A model generated the notes under the pieces. That model was not told the DNA's origin and did no database searches. It saw only the letters and a program-made list of their open reading frames with translations. The translations under genes and the position numbers were made by a program. This document shows, one piece after another, positions 41,129 to 49,634 of a stretch of 64,000 nucleotides of DNA; the first letter of the stretch is position 1, and every line of letters begins with the position of its first letter. The DNA comes from Atopobiaceae bacterium (GTDB taxonomy: Bacteria > Actinomycetota > Coriobacteriia > Coriobacteriales > Atopobiaceae), in assembly GCA_022655215.1 (NCBI GenBank), contig JALCUE010000001.1, positions 1-64,000 of the forward strand. Reading direction: 5' to 3'.

Positions 41129-41896
41129 CTAAGCCTCGCTGCCATCAATGACCACGCATCCGTACGGACGGAGCGACTCGTGCCACTCCTTGCGTAGGGG
41201 CTTATCGGTGATGACTCCATCTATCTGATCGAAGTCGCACAGCCTCACATAGGAGGTCATGTCGAACTTCGAGAAGTCGGCCACCACATACGTCTTCTGC
41301 GCATGGCTTAGGGCCGACTTGCGAACGAGAGTCCAGCGATCGGTGCTGTCGGTGATTCCGTTTTCCAGCGAGAGCGACCTGCATGAGATGAAGGCCTTGT
41401 CCACGAAGTGGGTCTCGAGGTTGTTCACCGTGATACTGCCGTAATAGGCCTTCTCGGTGGATGAGTAATCTCCACCCATGGCCACGAGGTGGATGTTGTC
41501 GTGCTTCGCGCACAGGCTCATGATCATCATGTTGTTGGTGAGGATGGTGACGCGCATATCTTGGATCTCCTTGGCGACGTAGTAGTTCGTCGTCGAGTTA
41601 TCCAGGAAGAGGGTGTCGCCATTCTGCACCAGGGGCCGGCAGAGCTGGGCAATCGTGGTCTTGCTGTCGACGTAGGTACCGGTCCTTATGTTGGCATCCA
41701 CGAGGTTCTCCACGCCGGAGGCTATGAAGGCACCGCCATATGAGCGGTTGAGGATGCCGTCGGCCTCAAGAGCCTTGAGATCGCGCCGTATGGTCTCGTC
41801 AGTCACGGAGAACTGACGGGCAAGATCCGTCACGGTGGCGCTCTTCTTTTCGAGGACGATGTCCCTGATCTTCTGCCTGCGGACTCCGGCGATCAT
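41129..41896 (-). CDS. DeoR family transcriptional regulator
   Basis: A 255-residue regulator starting MIAGVRRQKIRDIVLEK. The N-terminal DeoR helix-turn-helix is clear ('ATVTDLARQFSVTDETIRRD' then 'LKALEADGILNRSYGGAFI'). The C-terminal DeoRC sensor domain ('DTLFLDNSTTNYYVAKEI' region, 'VTILTNNMMIMSLCAKH', 'AFISCRSLSLENGITDS') normally binds a sugar phosphate and is related to ribose-5-phosphate isomerase. The start at 41896 is set by the HTH homology and a GTAGGAG site. It is divergent from the galactitol-type PTS operon and is its likely repressor. Confidence 0.9.
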   Translation of the reverse strand: MIAGVRRQKIRDIVLEKKSATVTDLARQFSVTDETIRRDLKALEADGILNRSYGGAFIASGVENLVDANIRTGTYVDSKTTIAQLCRPLVQNGDTLFLDNSTTNYYVAKEIQDMRVTILTNNMMIMSLCAKHDNIHLVAMGGDYSSTEKAYYGSITVNNLETHFVDKAFISCRSLSLENGITDSTDRWTLVRKSALSHAQKTYVVADFSKFDMTSYVRLCDFDQIDGVITDKPLRKEWHESLRPYGCVVIDGSEA

Positions 41897-42022
41897 CGCA
41901 GCTCCTACCCGATGTGTCGTATTTCGTGCTTGAACGGCCACTTTCATTACAGATGATGACGCATGCGGTCAGGAATTCCCACCAATTCCACTCCGTTCAC
42001 CGACAAAACATGCACAATCGGG

Positions 42023-42052
42023 CAAAACCAACAGAAACCAACGCAAAACCAG
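42023..42052. promoter_or_regulatory. Phased CAAAACCAA-type repeats (candidate DeoR operator)
   Basis: Three related blocks, CAAAACCAA (42023), AGAAACCAA (42033) and CAAAACCAG (42044), are spaced 10-11 bp apart on one face of the helix in the DeoR/PTS divergent gap. DeoR-family repressors often bind such phased direct repeats. Confidence 0.5.
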
Positions 42053-42130
42053 AAGCAAATTCACTAATACTATGGCCTAGAAGTTGTTGCATAGAGTTGA
42101 ATCATGTTGATTTCAACAGGAGAGGTCAAT

Positions 42131-42877
42131 ATGGAAGTCAAGACAGGATACCCGACAGAGGCAGAGGCGCGTGAGGCCATCGTTCATGTCGGACGCAGGA
42201 TGTACGACCACGAGTACGTGGTCACGAACGATGGGAACATCAGCGTCAGAATCTCGCCTGACACCATCGTGGTCACTCCCACCGGCATCTCGAAGGGATT
42301 CATGACCCCGGAGATGATGGTGGTCATGAACCTCGATGGTGACATCTTGAGCCAGGGCGATCGCGGTCCCAGCAGCGAGGTGAAGATGCACATCCGGGTA
42401 TTCGAGGAGAACCCCTCCATCGGGGCGGTCGTGCATGCGCATCCGATCTTCGCCACCTCGTACTCGATTGCGGGGATTGCCCTCGACCAGCCCATACTTT
42501 CCGAGGCGATGCTTCAGGTGGGGACGCTTCCCGTCGCCCACTACGCCAAGCCTGGGACCTATGACGTGCCTGACAGCATCGCGCCTTTCGTCAATGGCTA
42601 TGGAGGAGTCCTCCTTTCGAACCACGGTGCCCTCACGTGGGGATCCACACTCGATGAGGCCTTCTCGCGTATGGAGGTTACTGAGAACTATGCCCACGTG
42701 AGCTTCGTCGTCCGTTCGCTCGGCGGCGGTAGGGCCTTGAGCTCGGAGCAGGTCAAGGGCCTCTCCGACCTCCGCAAGGACATGGGGCTGGCTGATGTGC
42801 TCATGCCGGCCGGTGCGGACACCATAACGAACGACACCGACGTATTGCCCAAGACGACCGCGTTCCAGGGAGAGTGA
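42131..42877 (+). CDS. Class II aldolase/adducin family protein (first of two in the operon)
   Basis: A 248-residue zinc-dependent aldolase of the fuculose/rhamnulose/ribulose-phosphate family. 'NDGNISVR' (33-40) binds substrate phosphate, Glu83 in 'SSEVKMHI' is the catalytic acid, and the zinc ligands His102, His104 ('VVHAHP') and His165 ('LLSNHGAL') are all present. Such enzymes split a ketose phosphate into DHAP and an aldehyde, or epimerise at C4. It heads a PTS operon, 6 nt before the IIA gene. GGAGAGG precedes the ATG at 42131, which is preferred over the ATG at 42104. Confidence 0.87.
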   Translation: MEVKTGYPTEAEAREAIVHVGRRMYDHEYVVTNDGNISVRISPDTIVVTPTGISKGFMTPEMMVVMNLDGDILSQGDRGPSSEVKMHIRVFEENPSIGAVVHAHPIFATSYSIAGIALDQPILSEAMLQVGTLPVAHYAKPGTYDVPDSIAPFVNGYGGVLLSNHGALTWGSTLDEAFSRMEVTENYAHVSFVVRSLGGGRALSSEQVKGLSDLRKDMGLADVLMPAGADTITNDTDVLPKTTAFQGE

Positions 42878-42883
42878 GGAAGG

Positions 42884-43339
42884 ATGCTTCTTAGGAAAGA
42901 CCTCATAAAGGTGGGTCAGGACTATCCGGATCGAGAGACGGCGCTCCACTCGTTTGCCGAGCTCTTCGTTGAGCGCGGCGTGGCCAAGCCGAGCTATCCG
43001 CAGGCGATCGTCGACCGCGAGAAGATCTATCCGACCGGCCTTCCCGCAGGATCCTTCGACATCGCGCTCTCCCATTGTGACAGCGAGCATGTGATCGAAC
43101 CCGCGATAGGCGTCTGCACGCTCGTCAATCCCATCGACTTCCAGATGATGGGCGGCGACGGCACCGCGATGCACGTGAAGATCATCTTCATGCTGGCCAT
43201 CAAGGATCCCGACTCACAGATATCGACGCTTCAGAAGCTCATGGGCGTTCTGCAGAACGAGGGGCTGCTCGAGGAGGTGCATGCGGCATCGAGCCCCGAA
43301 GAGGTCTACGACGCGCTCAAGCCCTATCTCGACGTGTAG
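42884..43339 (+). CDS. PTS sugar transporter subunit IIA (galactitol/fructose type)
   Basis: A 151-residue IIA protein. It takes phosphate from HPr and hands it to IIB. 'GLPAGSFDIALSHCDSEHV' (52-70) contains the phospho-accepting His64, placed as in GatA/FruA-type IIA domains, and 'GVCTLVNPIDFQMMGG' and 'VKIIFMLAIKDPDSQISTLQ' are the usual following strands. It sits between the first aldolase and IIB; short gaps suggest one transcript. The separate IIA, IIB and IIC polypeptides match the galactitol family organisation. Confidence 0.9.
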   Translation: MLLRKDLIKVGQDYPDRETALHSFAELFVERGVAKPSYPQAIVDREKIYPTGLPAGSFDIALSHCDSEHVIEPAIGVCTLVNPIDFQMMGGDGTAMHVKIIFMLAIKDPDSQISTLQKLMGVLQNEGLLEEVHAASSPEEVYDALKPYLDV

Positions 43340-43378
43340 TGGAAGACAAGGAATCAGCAGCAAGAGAGAGGAAATGAG

Positions 43379-43681
43379 ATGTCCACAAGAATCAAGGTAT
43401 TGTCCGTTTGCGGTTCTGGCGTAGTCACTTCCCATATGGTGGCGAACAAGATCGTGGATATGTTCGCCGACGAGGGATACGACGTCGATACGGATGAGTG
43501 CAATCCCTCCGAGCTCGATGGCTATCTCTCCCGTGGATCCTATGACTTCATCGCCTACTCGAGCCCTATCGGTGACGCGCACGGTACCCCAGCGTTCAGC
43601 GCCATGGGTCTCATCACCGGGCTTGGCGAGGACGAGTTCATGCAGGATGCGCTCGACAGCCTCCACGCTGCGGGCAAGTAG
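43379..43681 (+). CDS. PTS sugar transporter subunit IIB (galactitol type)
   Basis: A 100-residue IIB. The phosphocysteine loop is right at the N-terminus, 'VLSVCGSGVVTSHMVA' with Cys11, as in GatB. The rest ('YDVDTDECNPSELDGYL', 'YDFIAYSSP') fits the small alpha/beta fold. It passes phosphate from IIA His64 to the sugar bound by IIC. GAGAGGAAATG precedes the start. Confidence 0.9.
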   Translation: MSTRIKVLSVCGSGVVTSHMVANKIVDMFADEGYDVDTDECNPSELDGYLSRGSYDFIAYSSPIGDAHGTPAFSAMGLITGLGEDEFMQDALDSLHAAGK

Positions 43682-43729
43682 ACCAACAGCCCGCATCACC
43701 GGGCGTGAAAAGGAAACAGGGAGGAAAGA

Positions 43730-45157
43730 ATGGATACGTTTCTGAATGCCTTGAACCTGTTCTTCACGACGTTCAAGGCAGCCGTGTTCGTTCCCGTGTT
43801 CATCTTCGTCATCGCGCTATTCATGGGCGTCAAGCCCAAGAAGGCGTTCTTCTCGGCGCTCTCCGCTGGCGTCGGCCTCGAGGGCTTCTCCCTCGTCATC
43901 GGCAGCTATAGCCCGATCCTCTCGCCGATCATCGACAACATGATCAACAGTGTGGGAATCAACCTGCCCATCGTCGACATGGGATGGCAGACCACTTCCA
44001 TCGTGGCCTATTCCTATCAGGTGGGCATGATCTACATCGCCGTGGCAATCATCCTCCAGATCGTCCTGTACCTCATCAAGTACACGACGGTCTTCCAGGC
44101 CGGTGACCTCTGGAACAACTACTCCTACTTCGCTTGGGGCTCCTGCCTCTTCGTGCTGACGGGTAACTTCTGGCTTGCCATGGCCTGCATGGTGGTCCAG
44201 CAGCTCTACACGCTCCTCTGCACCGAGGTCATCGCGAAGCGTTGGTCGACGTACTACGGCTATCCGAACTGCACCATCGCGTCTCTGCACACGGCGACGG
44301 TCGGGGTCTTCGCCGTGCCTCTGAACATCCTTCTCGATAAGCTTGGCCTCTATAAGATCAATGCCGATCCTGACACCCTTCGCAAGAAGCTCGGCTTCAT
44401 CGGCGAGCCCATGACGCTCGGCCTGTTCCTCGGCCTGTTCATCGGCGTCATCGGCGACTTCGACAAGCTCGGCGATATCGCCACCTGGGGCGAGATAACC
44501 ACCTGCGGCATCGCCACCGCCGCGGTCATGGCCGTCTTCCCGAAGGTCTCCGGTATCTTCGCCGGTTCCTTCTCCGCAATCACTGAGGCGAGCAAGAAGA
44601 AGATGAAGGCCGCTGGTAGCGAGGGACGCGAGTGGTACCTGGCCGTCAACGACGCCACTGGCTACGGTGAGGCCGCTACGCTGATCACCGGCATTCTCCT
44701 CATGCCCACGACCTTGCTCGTGTCCTTCATCCTGCCTGGCAACCTCGTGCTGCCGATGCTGGACCTCGTCGCAATTCCCTATATCATCCAGCCCTTCGTC
44801 GCCTGCTCGAACGGCAACATCATCAAGTCGTTCATCGGTGGTCTGCTGTTCATGATCGCGAACCTTTACTTCTGCACTCTCACGGGTGACTCGTTCACCC
44901 AGGTCGCCGTCTCCACCGGCATCGACCTTCAGGGTGCGACCATGATCACCTCCCTGGTCATCATGGGTCAGCCTGTGGGCGCGATCATATTCCTCGCGTT
45001 CCTCACGCAGAACCCAGTCGTCATCGGTGCCGTCATCGTCGTGTACGTGGTCTGCTACATCCTCGTGCACAAGAACATGGATGCCATCCATGACTTCATC
45101 GAGAACAGCGCCATCAACCATACGATCAAGAAGCCTGCGGCCGTCGCGGCCGAGTAA
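43730..45157 (+). CDS. PTS galactitol-type transporter subunit IIC
   Basis: A 475-residue membrane permease of the GatC family. N-terminal 'ALFMGVKPKKAFFSALSAGV' and 'GLEGFSLVIGSYSPILSPII' are characteristic GatC loops. About 11-12 hydrophobic segments follow and the protein ends in a short charged tail. With IIA and IIB it imports and phosphorylates a polyol or sugar. No polyol-phosphate dehydrogenase (GatD) or tagatose kinase/aldolase pair (GatYZ) is present, so galactitol itself is not proven as substrate. Confidence 0.9.
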   Translation: MDTFLNALNLFFTTFKAAVFVPVFIFVIALFMGVKPKKAFFSALSAGVGLEGFSLVIGSYSPILSPIIDNMINSVGINLPIVDMGWQTTSIVAYSYQVGMIYIAVAIILQIVLYLIKYTTVFQAGDLWNNYSYFAWGSCLFVLTGNFWLAMACMVVQQLYTLLCTEVIAKRWSTYYGYPNCTIASLHTATVGVFAVPLNILLDKLGLYKINADPDTLRKKLGFIGEPMTLGLFLGLFIGVIGDFDKLGDIATWGEITTCGIATAAVMAVFPKVSGIFAGSFSAITEASKKKMKAAGSEGREWYLAVNDATGYGEAATLITGILLMPTTLLVSFILPGNLVLPMLDLVAIPYIIQPFVACSNGNIIKSFIGGLLFMIANLYFCTLTGDSFTQVAVSTGIDLQGATMITSLVIMGQPVGAIIFLAFLTQNPVVIGAVIVVYVVCYILVHKNMDAIHDFIENSAINHTIKKPAAVAAE

Positions 45158-45173
45158 AGGCTGAACTCGCTCC

Positions 45174-45208
45174 GGCTGCCGTCGGCGGTACATCCGTCGA
45201 CGGCAGCC
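45174..45208 (+). promoter_or_regulatory. Intercistronic hairpin in the PTS operon
   Basis: A perfect 11-bp stem (45174-45184 with 45198-45208) lies between the IIC gene and the second aldolase, just before its GGAGGGAC ribosome site. No T-run follows, so it may partially terminate or protect upstream mRNA and give uneven expression. Confidence 0.6.
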
Positions 45209-45231
45209 CTAGGAACGGAGGGACAAGAAGA

Positions 45232-45903
45232 ATGACAAGCGACAAGACAGTGAACGCAGGATGCAGGAAGCTCGTGGTGGATGCTGGCGTCCGTATGCTG
45301 GATAGCGGACTTACCGTCGCGACGTGGGGAAACATCAGCGTCTGCGATCGCGATGCGGGCCTTGTCTACATCACGCCGAGTGGTATGAACTATCACGAAA
45401 TCGTCGAGGACGACATCAACGTCTATAACCTTGACGGCGAGCTCATCGAGGGGCACAGGAGGCCTTCCATCGAGCTCGAGCTCCATCTGGGCATGTTCAA
45501 CGCACGTCCGGAGATCGGCGCCTGCATCCACACGCACCCGATATTCTCCACGGTCTTCTCCTCGATGGGGCAGGACATCCCCATAGACGTCCATGATGAG
45601 GCAGCCCAGGCCCTAGGCGACTCCGTGAGGTGCGCGGACTATGCACTCCCCGGAACGAAGGAGCTGGCTTTGAACGCCCAGCGCGCGATAGGCGACAAGG
45701 CCAACGCATGCATGCTTCGCTCTCATGGGCTGGTCTGCATAGGTGCTGACCTCGACGCTGCCTTCAAGGTGTCGACCGTGGTCGAGATGGTCGCCGAGAT
45801 TCTCTGGCGTATCCGTGCGACCGGTGGGGACTACATCCCAATCAGCGGAGAGAACGTGGCCGCCATGCAGGAGTTCGTGAAGACGAAGTACGGTCAGTAC
45901 TAA
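45232..45903 (+). CDS. Class II aldolase/adducin family protein (second in the operon)
   Basis: A 223-residue aldolase with the FucA length. 'ATWGNISVCDRD' (30-41) is the phosphate loop, 'SIELELHLGMF' holds the catalytic Glu, and zinc ligands are His100, His102 ('CIHTHP') and His165 ('LRSHGLVC'). It differs clearly from the first aldolase of the operon (lengths 223 and 248; different flanks), so the two are paralogues with separate roles rather than recent copies. GGAGGGAC lies before the start. Probably cleaves the phosphorylated product of the PTS, or a derived intermediate. Confidence 0.87.
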   Translation: MTSDKTVNAGCRKLVVDAGVRMLDSGLTVATWGNISVCDRDAGLVYITPSGMNYHEIVEDDINVYNLDGELIEGHRRPSIELELHLGMFNARPEIGACIHTHPIFSTVFSSMGQDIPIDVHDEAAQALGDSVRCADYALPGTKELALNAQRAIGDKANACMLRSHGLVCIGADLDAAFKVSTVVEMVAEILWRIRATGGDYIPISGENVAAMQEFVKTKYGQY

Positions 45904-45928
45904 GAACCAGTGTCAAGGAGGACTTGAG

Positions 45929-46474
45929 ATGACTGGCGTATACACGTTCAAGTTCAAGATCGATCCCAAGACGTTCAGGCAGGCGCTCTACTTCAACACC
46001 TTCTCGCGCCATCGTGGGCAGTTCGCCCTCGTGGCCCTTGCCTGGGCGGCAGGGTTGGTGCTCATGCTCCTGAACCTCGTGGGTGGAATCGAGATGTCGA
46101 GCGTCATGCAGCTCTGCTACATGGTCATCCTCGCCACCATGCCCCTTCTCATCTTCTCCTGTGAGCATGGCTACAGGAATTACCGCAACTCCGATCTAAG
46201 CGAGAAGGAGCGCACGGTCTCGATCAGCGAGGAGTGGGTGAAGTTTCGCGTGAGCGGAAGCCCCGACTCCGAGAAGATCGGCTGGCACAACATCATGGCC
46301 GTATATGAACTCCCCGATAGGTTCATCATCTACCGGGATTCTGATCTGATGGTCGTCCTGCCGAAGGACGTGATGAACGAGTCCGAGCTATCAAAGGTCA
46401 GCTCCTACTTCAGCGAAAACCTTGGACGGTCGTTCCATAGGCCACGATATGTGGCTCCCATGCTTGCTGCATAG
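45929..46474 (+). CDS. YcxB-like membrane protein
   Basis: A 181-residue protein. The N-terminal 'YTFKFKIDPKTFRQALYFNT' is a typical YcxB beginning. Two adjacent transmembrane helices (about 36-53 and 61-80) form a hairpin. The C-terminal 'RTVSISEEWVKFRVSGSPDS', 'IGWHNIMAVYELPDRFIIYR' and 'VVLPKDVMNESELSKV' are a small YcxB-like/PH-like domain. Function is unknown in the family. It lies 25 nt after the second aldolase with AAGGAGGA, so it is probably the last gene of the PTS transcript; a terminator hairpin follows. Confidence 0.7.
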   Translation: MTGVYTFKFKIDPKTFRQALYFNTFSRHRGQFALVALAWAAGLVLMLLNLVGGIEMSSVMQLCYMVILATMPLLIFSCEHGYRNYRNSDLSEKERTVSISEEWVKFRVSGSPDSEKIGWHNIMAVYELPDRFIIYRDSDLMVVLPKDVMNESELSKVSSYFSENLGRSFHRPRYVAPMLAA

Positions 46475-46503
46475 CGGATTGAACAGCCCTTTCCCCTTCA
46501 GGT

Positions 46504-46537
46504 CGGCCCACGCCCTTCTCCCCTGGTGCGTGGGCCG
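46504..46537. terminator. Hairpin between convergent operons
   Basis: A perfect 10-bp GC stem (46504-46513 with 46528-46537) lies between the end of the PTS operon and the end of the btpA operon. Confidence 0.6.
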
Positions 46538-46596
46538 GCGCGTATGCGGAGGGCGATGGGGGGCGCTCCGTGCAATGCCCCTAGCCGGCCTGTCCT

Positions 46597-47109
46597 CTAC
46601 TCCTCGACCTTCTCTGGATGGCGCCGGCGATAGTCGCGGATGGTCTCCACGTGCTTGCCCTGCTCCTTGTACTTCTTCTTAACGAGGTCTCGCAGACAAT
46701 CGCTGCGCAGCTCCTCGGCGGTCTCCTGGTCTGCCATCCACTTGGGCTCGGGCTCGCTTGCCCTGAAGCGGTGCCACCACAGGTCGCAGAGCGCACGCAC
46801 GAGCATGACCAGCCCATAGGCACCGAACGCGGCTCCGAATATGCCGAGTGGCGTGAACCCGTGCTGGATGGGGGACAGCCAGCATATCTGCAGCCCGATG
46901 TAGAGGAGGAAGCGGATGTGGTCGGAGTCGTGGTGCTCCCTCGCGCAGTCATCACAGAGGCTCTTGGTGAGGGTCTCGTAGCTCGTGAGCACGCGCCCGC
47001 CCTCGGTCCTGCCGTCGGTCCCGATGTAGACGGTCGCCACCTCGTCGGTATGCCCCCCGCAGACGGTGCATGTCCCGCTCGGCCTCTTGGTCTTCTTCTT
47101 GTCGCTCAT
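46597..47109 (-). CDS. Zinc-ribbon two-helix membrane protein
   Basis: A 170-residue protein starting MSDKKKTKRPSGTCTVCGGH. Cysteines in 'CTVCGG' and 'LCDDCAREHH' form a zinc ribbon within the first 62 residues. Two hydrophobic helices (about 66-85 and 88-108) follow, then a long charged C-terminal helix ('ETAEELRSDCLRDLVKKKYK' region). I do not recognise a named family. It overlaps the kinase stop by 4 nt (ATGA), so it belongs to the btpA-kinase unit; its role there is unclear. Confidence 0.6.
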   Translation of the reverse strand: MSDKKKTKRPSGTCTVCGGHTDEVATVYIGTDGRTEGGRVLTSYETLTKSLCDDCAREHHDSDHIRFLLYIGLQICWLSPIQHGFTPLGIFGAAFGAYGLVMLVRALCDLWWHRFRASEPEPKWMADQETAEELRSDCLRDLVKKKYKEQGKHVETIRDYRRRHPEKVEE

Positions 47110-48644
47110 ATCAGGTCCTCCTGTCGTGCGATCGCATGCATGATGTCCTTGGTCGACTCGTAGAGAGCGGAGAAGGTGGCACGAAGCCTTCGATACGTTT
47201 CGTAGTTCTCCGGCTGGGGCTCGATCACCTCGCCGGGCCTGATCACCTTCGAGAGCTCGTCCCAGTCGGGGTAGGCGCCGCCGGCCAGGGCAGCCATGAT
47301 GGCGTCGCCGTAGCAGGCCCCGATGGTGACGGAGGCCGTGCAGACGGGCCTCTCCAGCATGTCGGCCACGCACTGGAGCCACACGTCGTTCTTGGTGCCG
47401 CCTCCAACGCACATGACCTTCTCCACGGGGAGGCCGTCGGCCTCGAGTATCTCCACGTGCTGGGCGATGGTACAGGAGATGCCCTCTATCGCGGCTCGCG
47501 CCAGATGGGCCCTGGTGTGGTTCGTCGTGAGGCCGAAGAAGGTCCCTCGGGCCTCGGGGTCGTTGATGGGGGTGCGCTCGCCGGCGAAGTAGGGCAGGCA
47601 CACGAGGCCGTCCGCCCCCGCCCCGACCGAGGCGGCCTCGGCGGCCATGACGGAGAACGCGTTCGGCCCACCCTCGGCCTCCGCGGCCACGGCGTCCGGG
47701 TAGAGCTCGCCCACCATCCACTTGGTGAGGGCGCCCGCGGTATTGGTGCCGGCGCACACGGAGTACGTCCCCGGGATGATGAAGGTGCCCGGCCAGAGTC
47801 GCTCCTCCTGGGCGAGGTGGTCCGAGAGGTAGACGAAGTAGCACGTGGAGCCCATCTGGACCATGAGGTCGCCGGGGCGGAACACTCCCGTGGAGACGGC
47901 CTCCGCGCCCGAGTCGCCGGTTCCCACGAGCACGGGCGTGCCTTCGGCGAGACCCGTCTCGGCCGCGGCGCGGGCACTGACCTTGCCTGCCACGTCCGTG
48001 GCGGCGGCCAAGGTGGCCAGCTGGTCGGGCCTGCAGATGCCCTCGCACATGCTTCCGGCCACCTCCCCTGAGTCGAGGTCGTAGAGGGGCATGAAGTCCT
48101 CGGCGAGGTACCGGTCTATGGTGAACCGCCCGGTGAGGCGTGCCGACAGATAGCTCGACGCGGTGAGGAAGCATCTGGCCTTCTCCCATACCTCGGGCAT
48201 CGCATGGCGGAACCAGAGGATCTTCGGGGCGATGTCGCTCGAGCAGAGACGGTGTCCCACCAGGTCGGTCTCGCGCGACCCGTAGCGCGCCTGGAGCTCA
48301 GCCACCTCGGCCGAGGCGCGTGAGTCGACGCCATAGAGCACGGCAGGGGCGAGCGCGTGGCAGTCCTCGTCCACGGGAACGCAGTCGCAGCCCAGGGCGG
48401 ACAGCCCCACGCATGCGACCTGCCCGGCATCACAGCCGGCGTCCGCGACGAGCCCCCTCGACAGCTCGCAGAAGTCACCCCACCAGGTTTTGTCGGCGTC
48501 CATCTCGAACCAGCCGGGCCGGGGGTTGTCGGGGGAGTGGGGGACGGAGCGCTGGGCCACGATGTCGCAGCCCTCGTCTATGAGGACCCCCTTGCTCTCG
48601 TTCGTCCCCACGTCTATCCCGAGGAAGAGTCGTCCCATGGTCAT
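47106..48644 (-). CDS. FGGY family carbohydrate kinase (xylulokinase-like)
   Basis: A 512-residue ATP-dependent sugar kinase. N-terminal 'LFLGIDVGTNESKGVLID' is the phosphate-1 loop, 'PRPGWFEMDADKTWW' is the Trp-containing substrate loop of xylulokinase-type members, 'VLVGTGDSGAEAVSTGV' carries the catalytic Asp region, 'LMVQMGSTCYFVYL' is phosphate-2, and 'VMCVGGGTKNDVWLQCVADM' is the adenosine-binding loop. The substrate is unknown; the group includes xylulose, ribulose, fuculose and erythritol kinases. It overlaps btpA and the zinc-ribbon gene by 4 nt each, a tightly coupled three-gene unit. Confidence 0.9.
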   Translation of the reverse strand: MTMGRLFLGIDVGTNESKGVLIDEGCDIVAQRSVPHSPDNPRPGWFEMDADKTWWGDFCELSRGLVADAGCDAGQVACVGLSALGCDCVPVDEDCHALAPAVLYGVDSRASAEVAELQARYGSRETDLVGHRLCSSDIAPKILWFRHAMPEVWEKARCFLTASSYLSARLTGRFTIDRYLAEDFMPLYDLDSGEVAGSMCEGICRPDQLATLAAATDVAGKVSARAAAETGLAEGTPVLVGTGDSGAEAVSTGVFRPGDLMVQMGSTCYFVYLSDHLAQEERLWPGTFIIPGTYSVCAGTNTAGALTKWMVGELYPDAVAAEAEGGPNAFSVMAAEAASVGAGADGLVCLPYFAGERTPINDPEARGTFFGLTTNHTRAHLARAAIEGISCTIAQHVEILEADGLPVEKVMCVGGGTKNDVWLQCVADMLERPVCTASVTIGACYGDAIMAALAGGAYPDWDELSKVIRPGEVIEPQPENYETYRRLRATFSALYESTKDIMHAIARQEDLI

Positions 48645-49453
48645 CTGCCCTCCCTCGCCGCACGCGCCGCGTCCATGAGCGCGTGCACGCGGGTCTCGTC
48701 CACGGGGTTCTCAATGATGCCGCCCTGCTTGAGGGAGGTGCCCACGAAGGCGCCGTCCGCGTCGGCGAGGATGCCCGCGATGCTGTCCGCCCTGCATCCC
48801 GTCCCGCAGATGACGGGCACGTCTCCCGCATGCCTTCGGGCCTCGGCGAACGTCGCCGGTTCCGTGGCCGCGCCAGCCGAGCTGCCGCCCAGCACATAGG
48901 CGTCGGGCCTGCAGTTGAACCCCAGGGAGTCCATCTGGTCGAAGGCGCTGCGGCCGCCGACGTTGGCCTCCCCCTCGCTCGTGACGAAGTAGAGGAGCAG
49001 GAGGTCGTCGAGCCTGAGGTCGTGGCGGTGCCTCAAGGTGGTCGCCACGTCACGGTCCACGAGCCCGAGGTCTCCCGACCACACCCCCGTGAACACGCAG
49101 CGCGTGAAGGACGCCCCCGTGGCCGCGCAGACGTCCATCGAGGCGTCCCCGTCGTAGATCGCCTCCGCACCGAACGGCACGAGGATCTCATCCAACAGGG
49201 CGCCGATGACGCATGACATGGACGCCACCGTGACGGGGGAGACGTGCTTCTGGTAGGGGACGCTGAACTCGTTGGTGAAGAGGACCCCGTCGATCCCGCC
49301 GGACTGAAGCGCGACGAGGTCGGCGGCGGCAGCGTCGATGACGTCTGAGATCGAGCCATCGGCAGGCCAGAAGGGATCTCCTGGCAGCGGCTTGAGATGC
49401 ACAAGTCCGATGATGGGCTTCTCGGTTCCGAACAGGTCCTCTAGGACGGACAT
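48641..49453 (-). CDS. BtpA/SgcQ family TIM-barrel protein
   Basis: A 270-residue protein. 'IIGLVHLKPLPGDPFW' is the family-defining N-terminus ('igmvHl.pLPGsP'). 'ALQSGGIDGVLFTNEFSVPY', 'GASFTRCVFTGVWSGDLGLV' and the C-terminal phosphate-binding strands 'VPVICGTGCRADSIAGILAD' and 'ADGAFVGTSLK' complete it. BtpA was first linked to photosystem I stability, but in heterotrophs these proteins (SgcQ) sit in sugar operons and are probably phospho-sugar enzymes; the reaction is not established. It is the first gene of the leftward arm, starting 21 nt from a candidate operator. Confidence 0.88.
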   Translation of the reverse strand: MSVLEDLFGTEKPIIGLVHLKPLPGDPFWPADGSISDVIDAAAADLVALQSGGIDGVLFTNEFSVPYQKHVSPVTVASMSCVIGALLDEILVPFGAEAIYDGDASMDVCAATGASFTRCVFTGVWSGDLGLVDRDVATTLRHRHDLRLDDLLLLYFVTSEGEANVGGRSAFDQMDSLGFNCRPDAYVLGGSSAGAATEPATFAEARRHAGDVPVICGTGCRADSIAGILADADGAFVGTSLKQGGIIENPVDETRVHALMDAARAAREGR

Positions 49454-49473
49454 GGTCCCCTCCCTATGACAAG

Positions 49474-49487
49474 ACGTCTTACAACGT
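49474..49487. promoter_or_regulatory. Candidate GntR/UTRA operator, btpA-regulator gap
   Basis: ACGTC-TTAC-AACGT fits ACGT(A/C)-N4-(T/A)ACGT, also found at 50568, 50588 and 53051. It sits between the btpA operon and the divergent GntR gene. Confidence 0.65.
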
Positions 49488-49634
49488 CATGTACTATGGA
49501 CGCATCCGGGGGGAGCTCATGCGTGAATACCGTGCCGTTCGATATGCGGTCGGTGTTATCTCGTGCGCGGCAAGGGGTAAGCTTCTCACCGACATGAGGA
49601 CGTATGACGAGCCATCGAGGCGGGAGAGGGACGG

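Noticed and set aside
44350-44658. Short minus-strand hydrophobic frame inside the IIC gene.
   Set aside because: Antisense to a conserved membrane protein; no ribosome site or homology.
47110-48189. N-terminal extension of the zinc-ribbon protein through the FGGY kinase gene.
   Set aside because: The extension is a shadow of the kinase in another frame; real homology and a coupled ATG begin at 47109.
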